From contig NZ_SHKL01000001.1 in NCBI RefSeq assembly GCF_004217185.1, forward strand, positions 5,888,001 to 5,952,000: a DNA stretch of 64,000 nucleotides, given 5' to 3'. Shown here one piece after another: positions 19,410 to 28,259 of this stretch; within the stretch, counting starts at the first letter, position 1, and every line of letters starts with the position of its first letter. Under the pieces are notes generated by a model. It was not told the DNA's origin. It ran no database searches and saw only the letters and a program-made list of their open reading frames with translations. A program made the position numbers and the translations under genes. The DNA is from Pseudonocardia sediminis (GTDB lineage Bacteria > Actinomycetota > Actinomycetes > Mycobacteriales > Pseudonocardiaceae).

Positions 19410-20660
19410 TCAGCCGGCCCACCGGCGCAGCACCAGGGAGGCGTTGTGCCCCCCGAACCCGAAGGAATTGCTCAGAACCGTGTCGACGTCGTGTTCCTGG
19501 GCCTCGTGCGCCACGAAGTTCACGGTGGGATCAATGGGTTGACAGCAGTTTATGGTGGGCGGCACGGCACGGTCGCGGATCACATTCGTGGCGACCATCG
19601 CCTCCAATGCGCCGGTCCCTCCGATCAGGTGGCCGGTCATCGACTTGGTCGAGCTGATCGGAATGCGCGAGGTGTGGTCGCCGAACACCGCGCGGATCGC
19701 GTCGAGCTCGCTGCGGTCGTTGAGCCGGGTACTGGTGCCGTGGGCGTTGATGTAGCCGATCTCCTCCGGCGTGAGGTGGGCGTCGGCGAGCGCGCCGGTC
19801 ATCGCGGCGCGGACCCCGCGGCCCTCCGGGTGCGGCGCGGTCCAGTGGTGGGCGTCCGACGTCGACGCGTAACCGATGATCTCGGCGAGGATGGGCGCCC
19901 CGCGCGCGACGGCCCGTTCGGCGCTCTCCAGCACCGCCACCGCCGACCCCGCGGCCATCACGAAACCGTCCCGGTCCTCGTCGAACGGGCGGCTCGCCTC
20001 CTGCGGGGAGTCGGTGCGCGTCGAGAGGGCCTTGGCGTTCCCGGTGCTGGCCATGTCGATCCGGGTCAGGATGTCCTCGGACCCGCCGGTCACCACCGCG
20101 TCGACGACCCCGTGCCGGATCCAGCGCATGGCCTCCCCGAGCGCGTCGGTCCCCGACGCGCAGGCGCTGCTCAGCGCGCGGCTGGGCCCGGTCAGCCCGT
20201 GCGCCATGCTGATCTCGCCCGCCGCGCTGTCGATGGCACCGGCCACGGTGGCCAGCGGGCTGACCGCCCGCGGCCCCTTGTCCAGCATGATCTGGTGGTA
20301 GCGGGCCAGAGCACCCGTCGGCCCGTAGCCGCTGCCGATCAGCACACCGGTGCGGGCCGCGGACTCCTCGTCGAGCTCCAGCCCCGAGGCCGCGAGTGCC
20401 TCCGCGGCGGCGACGTAGGCGTACTGGGAGTACCGGTCCATCCGCCGCTTCTGCTGGTGCGACAGGTGCACGTCGGGGTCGAAGTCGTGGACCTCGCCCG
20501 CGATCGAGGTGGGCAGGTCGGAGCAGTCGAAACCGGTGACGGTCCCGATGCCGCTGCGGCCGGCCAGCAGGCCCTCCCAGGTCTGCGGGGCGTCCAGGGC
20601 CAGCGGGGTGACCGCACCCCAGCCGGTGATGACGGTGCGGTGGCGCGCCACGTCGGACAT
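19410..20660 (-). CDS. FabF-type beta-ketoacyl-ACP synthase, free-standing
   Basis: Condensing enzyme of 416 residues that would extend an acyl chain with malonyl-ACP. The Cys-His-His triad is visible: Cys in SSACASGTDALG, His in NAHGTSTRLND, His/Lys in STKSMTGHLIGG. The length is that of KAS II. ATG at 20660 is preceded by GAAGGAG; the start sits 2 bp after the stop of the ligase-ALDH fusion gene, so the two are translationally linked. It precedes NRPS 1 by 62 bp. No acyl carrier protein, ketoreductase, acyltransferase or chain-length factor is nearby, so the partner ACP must come from elsewhere or be an NRPS carrier. Most likely it makes or modifies the acyl starter for the first C domain. 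A duplicated housekeeping fabF is less likely given its place inside the operon. Confidence 0.93.
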   Translation of the reverse strand: MSDVARHRTVITGWGAVTPLALDAPQTWEGLLAGRSGIGTVTGFDCSDLPTSIAGEVHDFDPDVHLSHQQKRRMDRYSQYAYVAAAEALAASGLELDEESAARTGVLIGSGYGPTGALARYHQIMLDKGPRAVSPLATVAGAIDSAAGEISMAHGLTGPSRALSSACASGTDALGEAMRWIRHGVVDAVVTGGSEDILTRIDMASTGNAKALSTRTDSPQEASRPFDEDRDGFVMAAGSAVAVLESAERAVARGAPILAEIIGYASTSDAHHWTAPHPEGRGVRAAMTGALADAHLTPEEIGYINAHGTSTRLNDRSELDAIRAVFGDHTSRIPISSTKSMTGHLIGGTGALEAMVATNVIRDRAVPPTINCCQPIDPTVNFVAHEAQEHDVDTVLSNSFGFGGHNASLVLRRWAG

Positions 20661-20662
20661 GC

Positions 20663-23308
20663 TCACGCTCCTTCGGTGAAGTAGTCGGCGACGACCTGGC
20701 TCAGCAGCAGCGGGCGGGCCACGCGCTTCTTGCCCCGGGCGACGTAGTTCGCCCGGATCCCGCGTCCGCCGAACGCCGCGTTGCCGTCGTCGATGTCGAT
20801 CAGGGTCCGGTCCACCGAGACCGTGTGCCGCCGGGACAGCATCTCGACGGTCCCGGGCAGGTCGCCGTAGACGGTGGCCCCCATCGCCCGTTCCTCGAAG
20901 TAGGGATGGTCGAGCATCGTGTGCAGCCACTCCGTCGTGCTGTAGGGCACCACGTTGAAGATCGGGGCGAACAGCTCCGGCGGGGTGACCACCGAGTCCG
21001 CGGGCCGGATCAGCACCGTGGGCGCGACCTGGTCGAGCCCGAAGTCGACGGCGCCGCCCGCGGCGACGAACTGGCGGTCGCGGCGCAGCACCTCCAGCGC
21101 CGAGTCCAGGCCGTCGCTGTAGTAGAGCGGCCCGTACTCGGTCGCCGGGTCGTCGTAGTCACCGCAGCGCAGCGACTGCACGCGCCGGCACAGCAGGTTG
21201 CAGAACCGGGCACTGACCGTGGCGTCGACGAACACGACGTCGGGCCCGAAGCAGTCCTGGCCCGAGTTGAGCATCCGGGCCCGCAGGAGCCCCTCCACCG
21301 CGGCGGCGATGTCGGCGTCCGGGCCGACGACGAAGGGGTTCACCCCCTGTCCGAAGAAGACGAAGACCTGGTCCTTGCGCAGACCCGACCGCACCTTCTC
21401 GGCGTTGTCGTAGGTTCCGGTGAAGACCATCAGCTCCGACCGGGCACCCGGGCCCTCCAGGAACTCCCGCTGCGGTGCGTCGTCGAGCACCAGCGGCAGG
21501 CCGTGCACGTCGCCGAGCAGGTCGTGCAGCTTGCGGGTGACGTCGGCGATGCGGCGCGAGGGCCGGAACACCACCTCACGGGTGTAGAGGCTCGGGACCA
21601 GCAGGTACAGCACGTACGCGTAGAGCGGGATGTTCGACGGCATCAGGACGCTGATCCGCTCCAGCGCCGGCGGACCCTGCGTGTCGACCTCCCGTGCGGC
21701 CCCGGCCAGGGCCGCGACCGAGGCCTCGATCTCCCCCTCGACCGTCGCGTGGTGGCTGACCGCGGTCAGGATCGAGACGACCTCGTCCCGGCGGTCGCGC
21801 AGCACGGCGGCCACGTCGTCGAGACGTTCGACCCGGTCCGGGAAGGGGATCCGGGCGGAGACCGTCGCCGGGTGCCGGCGACCGGTCCCGGCGAGCTCGC
21901 GCAGCGCCGTCTCGTCCACCTTGCCGGTGGGTCCCAGCGGGAACCGGTCCAGGACCAGCACCCGGTTCGGCCGCTCGTGCGGGGACACGTGGTCGGCGAG
22001 GATCGCGCGCCAGTCGTCCACCGAGCGGGCCTCGGGATCGGCGACGACGAACACCAGCTGGGCCCCGTGGCGGGGGTCCTCGACCGGCACCACCCGCACC
22101 GGTACGCCGCAGGCACCCGCCTTCTGGGCGATCGCGTCCGGGTAGAGGGTGTGGCCACGGCGGTGCACGGCGTGACGGCGGCCGAGAACCTGCACGCGGC
22201 CGTACTCGTCGAGACGGCCGAGGTCGCGGGTCTCGAAGCGGGGCCGTCGTACCGGGCGCACCCGCCCGCCGGGCTCGAGCACCCCGCACATGACGTCCGG
22301 GCTGTGCACCACGACCTCCCCGAGGGTCCCGGCCGGCACCGCGACCCCGCGCTCGTCGACGATCTCGACGGTGACGCCGTCCAGCGGGGTGCCGCAGACC
22401 GTGGGGTCGTCCGGACCGGCCAGGGCGATGTTGCCCAGCTCGCTGCTGCCGTAGCCGTCGAGCAGGGGCCTGCCGAGCCGTTCCGCGGCCCGGGTGCGCA
22501 GCTCGTCGCGCAGCGGCTCGCCGCCGACGCACCACATCCGCACCGAACCGAGGTCCGGAGCGCCGTCGCGCCGCTCCAGCAGGCGCAGCAGCGTGACGTA
22601 GGAGGCCGGCACCGCGTCGACGACGGTCACCCGCCGGTGGGCGATCAGGTCGGCGACGGACTCGATGCGAGCGCTCGGGGTCACCACCAGGGTCGCGCCG
22701 ACCTGCCACCAGAGCAGCAGGATCGACAGACCGTACTGGTGGGTGAAGGGCAGCAGCGGGCAGAACACGTCGTCGGCCCGGTAGCGCATCCGGGCGAGGG
22801 TCCGCTCACCGTTGCGCAGCACCGACGCGCCGGAGCGGACGATCCCCTTCGGACGCCCGGTGCTGCCCGAGGTCCAGACGACCAGGGCGTCGTCGCGCGC
22901 CGCCCAGGCGTCGAGGTCGAGCGTCGCGGCGCCGTCGCCGGTGCGCGCGTCGGTCCGGGCCACCGGATCGGTCCGGGCCACCAGATCGGTGAGGTCCAGC
23001 CAGCCGATCTGTACGGCGTCGAAGGCCGGGCCGAGCCCGTCGTGGTCGGAGAGCATCCAGGCCGCCCCGCTCTCGGCGACCAGGGCCCTGCACTCCTCGG
23101 CCGGCAGCGACCGGTCGATCAGCGCGACGGACACCCCCATGTGCATCAGGGCGAACAACCCCACCACGAACTCGCGCGAGTTCGCGGCGGTCAGCACGAC
23201 CCGGTCCTCCGGGCGGACCCCGTTCTCACGGAGCAATTGCGTCAGGCGCTCGCATTGGGCGCCCATCTCGGCAGAATTGGTCTCACGATCGCGTGCATCG
23301 ATCAGCAT
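20663..23308 (-). CDS. AMP-dependent acyl ligase fused to an aldehyde-dehydrogenase-fold domain
   Basis: An 881-residue two-domain protein, first gene of the minus-strand NRPS operon. Residues 1 to about 480 are an ANL-family adenylating ligase: VVWTSGSTGRPKGIV (about 150), GYGSSELG and the C-terminal GPTGKVDE lysine. Residues about 500-881 resemble the ALDH/acyl-reductase fold: MPSNIPLYAYVLYL for the nucleotide-binding region, the nucleophile in LNSGQDCFGPD, and PPELFAPIFNVVPY near the end. The segment normally holding the ALDH general base (ELGG) reads FFGQGVN, so the glutamate is absent, as in acylating or acyl-reducing members rather than hydrolytic ones. No carrier domain is seen between the halves. 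A plausible reaction is activation of a carboxylic acid followed by reduction or transfer through the cysteine; this is inference. ATG at 23308 has GAGAG upstream. Confidence 0.85.
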   Translation of the reverse strand: MLIDARDRETNSAEMGAQCERLTQLLRENGVRPEDRVVLTAANSREFVVGLFALMHMGVSVALIDRSLPAEECRALVAESGAAWMLSDHDGLGPAFDAVQIGWLDLTDLVARTDPVARTDARTGDGAATLDLDAWAARDDALVVWTSGSTGRPKGIVRSGASVLRNGERTLARMRYRADDVFCPLLPFTHQYGLSILLLWWQVGATLVVTPSARIESVADLIAHRRVTVVDAVPASYVTLLRLLERRDGAPDLGSVRMWCVGGEPLRDELRTRAAERLGRPLLDGYGSSELGNIALAGPDDPTVCGTPLDGVTVEIVDERGVAVPAGTLGEVVVHSPDVMCGVLEPGGRVRPVRRPRFETRDLGRLDEYGRVQVLGRRHAVHRRGHTLYPDAIAQKAGACGVPVRVVPVEDPRHGAQLVFVVADPEARSVDDWRAILADHVSPHERPNRVLVLDRFPLGPTGKVDETALRELAGTGRRHPATVSARIPFPDRVERLDDVAAVLRDRRDEVVSILTAVSHHATVEGEIEASVAALAGAAREVDTQGPPALERISVLMPSNIPLYAYVLYLLVPSLYTREVVFRPSRRIADVTRKLHDLLGDVHGLPLVLDDAPQREFLEGPGARSELMVFTGTYDNAEKVRSGLRKDQVFVFFGQGVNPFVVGPDADIAAAVEGLLRARMLNSGQDCFGPDVVFVDATVSARFCNLLCRRVQSLRCGDYDDPATEYGPLYYSDGLDSALEVLRRDRQFVAAGGAVDFGLDQVAPTVLIRPADSVVTPPELFAPIFNVVPYSTTEWLHTMLDHPYFEERAMGATVYGDLPGTVEMLSRRHTVSVDRTLIDIDDGNAAFGGRGIRANYVARGKKRVARPLLLSQVVADYFTEGA

Positions 23309-23730
23309 GATTCGCTCTCGGTGTCAGGTCACCATCGAAGTGACCACTCGGGTCCGCCATCACTAACGGCAGATGAACACACGGCGACGAAGCCCCCCAG
23401 GCTCGTGCGTTGCATTCCTCGATCGAGTGAAGGCTAAGCAGATCGTCGATCGCTCGTCAACATCGGCCGTAATACTGCGCCGGAGATTCGCTCCCCCTCT
23501 GCGGAGCAGGTGGCGAACGATCACTTGGCGACTCCTCCCTTCGTAGGATGCGTGGTCAGAACCGTCATGCGAGAGTCGGAGCCGGTCGGATCGCCTGGCG
23601 GTCCGCGGGTTCCGTGCGGTAGGCCCGCCGGAATGAAATGGGGGAGGACGCCCCGATTCGCAGGGGTCCGATTCACGGTTCCTACCGGCCGGACGACACC
23701 CCGCGATATCCGGACGAACATCGGAAACCG
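23309..23730. promoter_or_regulatory. Divergent intergenic control region of the peptide cluster
   Basis: About 420 bp between the minus-strand ligase-ALDH/KS/NRPS operon and the plus-strand sbnA operon, with clearly lower GC than the flanking genes. No convincing gene is present. A TAGGAT hexamer at 23544-23549 is a possible -10 for the rightward operon, but I could not pair it with a well-spaced -35. Both cluster operons must be driven from here unless an internal promoter exists. Confidence 0.6.
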
Positions 23731-24687
23731 ATGCTGATTTCACGTGCCGAGGACTTTCACACCGACGACCTGTATGTCGATCTGGAACCGTTGTTGGGCG
23801 CCCCTCTCGCGTTGAAGCACGAGGGATTCAACTTCGCCGGCTCGATCAAACTCAAACCTGCCCAGGAAATGGTGGACTCCGCCGAGGAACGCGGACTGCT
23901 CAGTCCGGGGTCGACGATCGTGGAGTCGTCCTCGGGCAATCTGGGGGTCGCGCTCGCCGTGGTGGCGGCCGGACGCGGGTACCGGTTCGTCTGCGTCACC
24001 GACGTGCGCTGCAACGAGGTGATGCGACGGCAGATGTCGGCCCTCGGCGCCGAGGTCCACGTCGTACGCGATCCCGACCCGGTGACCGGCCTGGTGGGCG
24101 CTCGGACCCGGCGGGTCCGTGAGCTCTGCCGGTCCGAGGGCTACCTGTGGCTCAACCAGTACGACAATCCGGCCAACCGTGCCGCCCACGAGCGCACGAC
24201 CGGGCCCGAGATCGCGAAGTACTGGCCCGACCTCGAGGTGCTCGTGGTGGGGGTCGGCACCAGCGGAACGGCGATGGGCTGCGCGGCCTACTTCCGGGAG
24301 ACCCGGCCCGAGACACGCATCGTGGCGGTCGACGCGGTGGGGTCCAGCCTGTTCGGCGGGCCCGCGTCGCCCCGCTTCATCCCCGGTCTGGGCAACGCCA
24401 TCCGTCCCGCGATCCTGGACGAGTCCCTCGTCGACGACGTGGTGCTCGTGCCCGAGGCGGAGACCGTGCGGATGTGCCGCCGTCTCGCCGGGGCCGGATT
24501 CCTGCTCGGCGGCTCGAGCGGGACGGTGGTCAGCGGCGCCCTGCGCTGGGCGCGCGAGCACGGCTGGCCGGACCGGACCGCCGTCGCCGTCGCCCCCGAC
24601 ACCGGGGTGCCGTACCTGGACACCGTCTACGACGACGACTGGGTCGGTGAGGTCTACGGCCGGGCCGGCGGAGAGGTCACGCCCTGA
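23731..24687 (+). CDS. sbnA: SbnA-like PLP enzyme, O-phosphoserine/glutamate condensing enzyme of Dap synthesis
   Basis: Fold-type II PLP enzyme related to cysteine synthase. The SbnA family replaces the phosphate of O-phospho-L-serine with the amino group of L-glutamate to give N-(1-amino-1-carboxy-2-ethyl)-glutamate, the first step to L-2,3-diaminopropionate. Visible: the PLP lysine in FAGSIKLKPAQ, the asparagine loop ESSSGNLGVALA, the phosphate-binding loop GVGTSGTAMG, and the SbnA-like SSLFGG and PYLDTVYDDDW segments. The ATG at 23731 gives 318 residues, close to staphylococcal SbnA (about 326); an upstream ATG at 23638 would add 31 residues without homology. The partner sbnB lies three genes downstream, which distinguishes it from an ordinary cysteine synthase. 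Confidence 0.9.
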   Translation: MLISRAEDFHTDDLYVDLEPLLGAPLALKHEGFNFAGSIKLKPAQEMVDSAEERGLLSPGSTIVESSSGNLGVALAVVAAGRGYRFVCVTDVRCNEVMRRQMSALGAEVHVVRDPDPVTGLVGARTRRVRELCRSEGYLWLNQYDNPANRAAHERTTGPEIAKYWPDLEVLVVGVGTSGTAMGCAAYFRETRPETRIVAVDAVGSSLFGGPASPRFIPGLGNAIRPAILDESLVDDVVLVPEAETVRMCRRLAGAGFLLGGSSGTVVSGALRWAREHGWPDRTAVAVAPDTGVPYLDTVYDDDWVGEVYGRAGGEVTP

Positions 24688-24716
24688 GCGGCCCGGCGCC
24701 GGCCGGCCTCCGGCGG

Positions 24717-25985
24717 ATGACCGCCCCGTTGCGGCGCAGCGCCTACCGCAGGCTGGCGGCCTCGCTGACGTTCTCGTTGCTCGCGACCGGGTCGTGGACG
24801 CTGGCCGCGGTCTGGCAGGTGCTCGCCCTCGGTGGCGGGGTCGTGCAGGTGTCGGTGGTGTCGGCCGCCACGGCCGGGGCGTCGGTGGCCACGTTCCTCC
24901 TCGGTGGGGTCCTGGCCGACCGGGTCCGCCCGGCGCGCCTGCTGGCCGGCACCGAAGGCGTCCGCACGGTCAGCGCGGCCGCGGTGGCGGCACTGTCGGC
25001 CACCGGCCACCTGACCGTCGGCCTGCTGGTGTGCGCGGCGGTCGTCCAGGGCACCGCGGGCGGGCTCTACATGCCGAGCTACTCGGCGCTGCTGGTACGG
25101 GTCGTCGAGCCCGGCGAGCTGCTCCCGGCCAACGGGCTGGAGGGCGTCCTGCGGCCGGTGCTGGTGCAGGCACTCGGCCCGGCACTGGCCGGGGCGCTGG
25201 TGGCCCACGCGTCACCGGCCGCCGCGATCGGGGTCACCGCCGTGGTCGCCGCGGCGTCCGCCGTCGCGGCCGCCCGGCTGCCCGCGACGGCCCCCGCGAC
25301 GACCGGAGGGCTCTCGCTGTGGTCCGGCCTGCGGGAGGGCCTCGCCCACGTGGCGCGCACGCGGTGGCTGTCGACCACACTGCTGTACTCCTCGGTGGCG
25401 ACGCTCCTGGTGATGGGACCGATGGAGGTCCTGACCCCGTTCGCGATACGCGCCGCGGGAGGTGGCCCGGGAGACCACGCACTGGTCCTGGCGGCGTTGG
25501 GGACCGGTGCGGCGGCCGGGTCGCTGGCCGTGATGGGCGCGTCGGTGCCGCGCCGGTACCTGACCACGATGATGGTCTGCTGGGCGCTGGCCTGCCTGCC
25601 CCTGGCCGTCTTCGGGCTCGGGTCCCCGGTCTGGCTCATGGTCGCTGCCGGGTTCGTGGTCGGGGCACTGTTCAACGCCCCGATGGTGATCTGGGGAACC
25701 GTCCTGCAGCGGCGGGTGCCACGCGAGCTGCTCGGCCGGGTGTCCGGCCTGGACTTCTTCGTCTCGCTGGGCCTGCTGCCGCTCTCGATCGCCCTGGCCG
25801 GGCCGGTCGGGCAGGCCGCAGGCCTGCGCCCGACCTTCCTGGTCGCGGCGATCGTCCCGGCCGCGCTCGCACTGGTGGCGATCGCCGCCGGGCGGCTCGC
25901 CTCCGACGAGGTCGCGCACCCGCTCGGGACGGCCGGGCCCGGGACGGGCCCGGCGGCGACGCCACGCCCGGGGTCCACGACGTGA
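24717..25985 (+). CDS. MFS transporter, probable product exporter
   Basis: A 422-residue major facilitator with about 12 hydrophobic segments and an N-terminal basic stretch; GLYMPSYSALL and the following VEPGELLPANGL segment resemble the EntS/MFS_3 exporter group. It starts 29 bp after sbnA and ends in a GTGA/TGA junction with the P450 reading frame. Its position in the Dap operon of an NRPS cluster suggests export of the peptide or self-resistance; the substrate is unknown. The C-terminal tail is Gly/Pro/Thr-rich and probably cytoplasmic. Confidence 0.88.
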   Translation: MTAPLRRSAYRRLAASLTFSLLATGSWTLAAVWQVLALGGGVVQVSVVSAATAGASVATFLLGGVLADRVRPARLLAGTEGVRTVSAAAVAALSATGHLTVGLLVCAAVVQGTAGGLYMPSYSALLVRVVEPGELLPANGLEGVLRPVLVQALGPALAGALVAHASPAAAIGVTAVVAAASAVAAARLPATAPATTGGLSLWSGLREGLAHVARTRWLSTTLLYSSVATLLVMGPMEVLTPFAIRAAGGGPGDHALVLAALGTGAAAGSLAVMGASVPRRYLTTMMVCWALACLPLAVFGLGSPVWLMVAAGFVVGALFNAPMVIWGTVLQRRVPRELLGRVSGLDFFVSLGLLPLSIALAGPVGQAAGLRPTFLVAAIVPAALALVAIAAGRLASDEVAHPLGTAGPGTGPAATPRPGSTT

Positions 25986-26041
25986 CCGCAGACGCGACGC
26001 CGGGCCCCTCCGGGCACCGGGAGACGGTGGGAGGAACGCAG

Positions 26042-27193
26042 GTGACGGCACGACCGACGACGGAGGTCTGCCCGGTGGGTCCGCTGCCGGACGGCCTGGA
26101 CCCGGACCGCACGGTCCCGGTGCGCAGCATCACGCTGCCCGACGGCAGGACCTACTGGTCGGTCGCCGACCACGCGCTGGCCCGGCGGGTGCTCTCCGAC
26201 CCCCGCTTCAGCCGGGAGGCGGCGGTCGCGCCGGGGACCGAGAAGCTCATGACGGTCAACCCGTCGGCCGACTCGATCATCAGCATGGACGGCGCGCGGC
26301 ACACCCGGATCCGGCGGCTGATCGCCGGGGCCTTCACCGAACGCCGGGTCGCGGAGTTCCGGCCGGCGGTCGAGCGGTTCTCCACGGAGCTGCTCGACCG
26401 GCTCGCGGACCAGGGGCCGCCCGCGGACCTGGTGGCGCACTACTCGTCGCGGCTGTCGCTGTCGGTGCTCTGCCACGTCCTCGGGGTCCCGCTGGAGGAC
26501 GAGCCGGAGTTCCGCTCGCTGGTCCCGGTGCTGTTCCAGCTCGACGGCGACGAGACCGAGGGCCGGCGCAAGGCCTACCTGCTCGCCCAGTACATGAACC
26601 GCCTCGTGACGCGGAAGCGCCGTCATCCCGGCCGGGACCTGCTGACGACGCTCGTCGAGGCGGGCGACGACGGCGACCGGCTGTCCTCGCGTGAGCTCGT
26701 GACCCTGAGCCTGGCCCTGCTGATGGCCGGCTACGACACCACCGGGGACCAGATCACGCTGGCGGTCCTGGCGGTGCTGCTCGACCCGCAGCGCCGGCAG
26801 GCCGTCACCACGCGCCCGGACGAGGTCCCGGAGCTGGTGGAGGACCTGCTGCGCCACACGCCGTCGACGCCGCTGAGCTTCACCCGGGTGGCCACCGAGG
26901 ACGTCGAGCTCGGCGACGTGCTCGTCGCACGGGGCGAGTCGGTGGTGGTGTTCGCCATGGGTGCGAACCGCAGCCCGGGCAGCGGTCCCGGGCCGGCGCC
27001 GCGGCACCTGACCTTCGGGTACGGCCCGCACCGGTGCGTCGGGGCGCCGCTGGCCCGCCTGCAGCTGGTCAGCGCGCTGCGCGGGATCGGCGAGCGCCTG
27101 CCCGGCCTCACCCTGGCCGAGGACCCCGAGAACCTGCCGTGGAAGCCGGTCGGCGTCACCCGCGGCCTGAGCCGGATGCGGGTCACCTGGTGA
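26042..27193 (+). CDS. Cytochrome P450 with altered ExxR and shortened meander
   Basis: A 383-residue P450. GTG at 26042 is preferred because GGGAGG lies 7 nt upstream; an in-frame GTG at 25982 overlaps the MFS stop and would add 20 residues. Visible: the oxygen-binding I-helix LLMAGYDTTGDQ and the heme loop FGYGPHRCVGAPLAR with its cysteine. Two oddities: the K-helix ExxR reads DLLR (in VEDLLRHT), an Asp for the near-invariant Glu; and between ANRSP and HLTFG only about nine residues remain, where family members have about twenty including the PxRF element. CYP157-type proteins are known to lack ExxR, so it may still fold. A role in hydroxylating or crosslinking a carrier-bound residue is guesswork. 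Confidence 0.88.
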   Translation: MTARPTTEVCPVGPLPDGLDPDRTVPVRSITLPDGRTYWSVADHALARRVLSDPRFSREAAVAPGTEKLMTVNPSADSIISMDGARHTRIRRLIAGAFTERRVAEFRPAVERFSTELLDRLADQGPPADLVAHYSSRLSLSVLCHVLGVPLEDEPEFRSLVPVLFQLDGDETEGRRKAYLLAQYMNRLVTRKRRHPGRDLLTTLVEAGDDGDRLSSRELVTLSLALLMAGYDTTGDQITLAVLAVLLDPQRRQAVTTRPDEVPELVEDLLRHTPSTPLSFTRVATEDVELGDVLVARGESVVVFAMGANRSPGSGPGPAPRHLTFGYGPHRCVGAPLARLQLVSALRGIGERLPGLTLAEDPENLPWKPVGVTRGLSRMRVTW

Positions 27194-27236
27194 CCCGCGT
27201 CGACACCCGCCCCGACACGAGAGTGGTGCACCCGAG

Positions 27237-28247
27237 ATGACCGACCCGACCGGCACGATCCGGATCGTCCCCGCGGCCGCGGTCGCCGCGGCGCTCGACC
27301 GGATACTTCCCGACCTGACCCGCACCGTCGCCGAGACCTACCTCGCCCACGAGCGCGGCCGGACCGTGAACCCCGCGAGCGGCTTCCTGCGGTTCCCGTC
27401 CACACCGGACGCCCGCATCATCTCCCTGCCCGCCTCGCTGGAGCACGACGAGCCGGTGGCCGGGGTCAAGTGGATCGCCAGCTTCCCCGGCAACGTCGCG
27501 CACAACCGGCAGCGGGCCTCCGCCGTCCTCGTGCTCAACGACCGGGCCACCGGCTATCCCGTCGCGGTCCTCGAGGCCGGCCGGATCAGCGCGGCCCGCA
27601 CGGCCGCGTCCGCGGTGCTGGGGGCCGAGACCGTCCTCGGCGGGCGCCGGACCGGCCGGGTGCTCGTCGTCGGCGCCGGCGTGATCGCCCGGACGGTGGT
27701 CGACCACCTCGCCGCGGGGGGCTGGGAGATCGACGAGCTCGCGGTCCACGACACGGTGCCCGAGTACGCCGAACGCCTGGCGCGGCACGCCGCCGGGGCC
27801 GGGATCACGGCGACGACCGCGGCGGCACCGGAGCACGCACGCGAGTGCGATCTCGTCGTGTTCACCACGACCGCCGCGACCCCCTGGTACGAGCATCCGT
27901 TCCGGGCCGGGCAGACGGTCCTGGAGCTGTCCCTGCGGGACCTGCCCGCGGACACCGTGCTGGGGGCCGACAACATCGTCGACGACGTCGACCACTGCCT
28001 GACCGCGCAGACCTCGGTGCACCTGGCCGAGCAGCGGGCCGGGAACCGCGACTTCGTGACCGGCACCCTCGCCGGGCTGATGACCGGCGACGTCGCGCTG
28101 CGCCCGGACCGCCCGACGATCTTCTCCCCGTTCGGCCTGGGCGTGCTCGACCTCGCCGTCGGGGCCCGGGTGCTGCAGGAGTCCGACGGGCTCGAGGGCG
28201 TCGTCACCGTGCCCGGGTTCCTCGGCGACCTCACCCGCTGGGCCTGA
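27237..28247 (+). CDS. sbnB: SbnB-like NAD-dependent dehydrogenase of Dap synthesis
   Basis: A 336-residue member of the ornithine cyclodeaminase/mu-crystallin family. SbnB oxidatively hydrolyses the SbnA product to L-2,3-diaminopropionate, 2-oxoglutarate and NADH. Seen: the active-site entrance VKWIASFPGN, the RISAARTAA helix, the Rossmann motif VLVVGAGVIARTVVDHL and the SbnB-like ELSLRDL. Start ATG 27237, 43 bp after the P450 stop; the ribosome-binding site is weak (CCCGAG). Last gene of the plus-strand operon, followed by a strong hairpin. Classical ornithine cyclodeaminase is the alternative, but pairing with SbnA favours Dap. Confidence 0.88.
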   Translation: MTDPTGTIRIVPAAAVAAALDRILPDLTRTVAETYLAHERGRTVNPASGFLRFPSTPDARIISLPASLEHDEPVAGVKWIASFPGNVAHNRQRASAVLVLNDRATGYPVAVLEAGRISAARTAASAVLGAETVLGGRRTGRVLVVGAGVIARTVVDHLAAGGWEIDELAVHDTVPEYAERLARHAAGAGITATTAAAPEHARECDLVVFTTTAATPWYEHPFRAGQTVLELSLRDLPADTVLGADNIVDDVDHCLTAQTSVHLAEQRAGNRDFVTGTLAGLMTGDVALRPDRPTIFSPFGLGVLDLAVGARVLQESDGLEGVVTVPGFLGDLTRWA

Positions 28248-28259
28248 CCGCTCCCCGCC

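Noticed and set aside
8941..19542. A 3533-codon plus-strand open frame opposite NRPS 1
   Set aside because: Same artefact; no recognisable domain, while the minus strand has complete NRPS modules.
23638..23730. Earlier ATG for the SbnA-like enzyme
   Set aside because: Adds 31 residues without family similarity and has no ribosome-binding site; 23731 gives the normal family length.
24119..26041. Long in-frame N-terminal extension of the P450
   Set aside because: It lies in another frame of sbnA and the MFS gene, lacks homology, and a strong ribosome-binding site marks GTG 26042.
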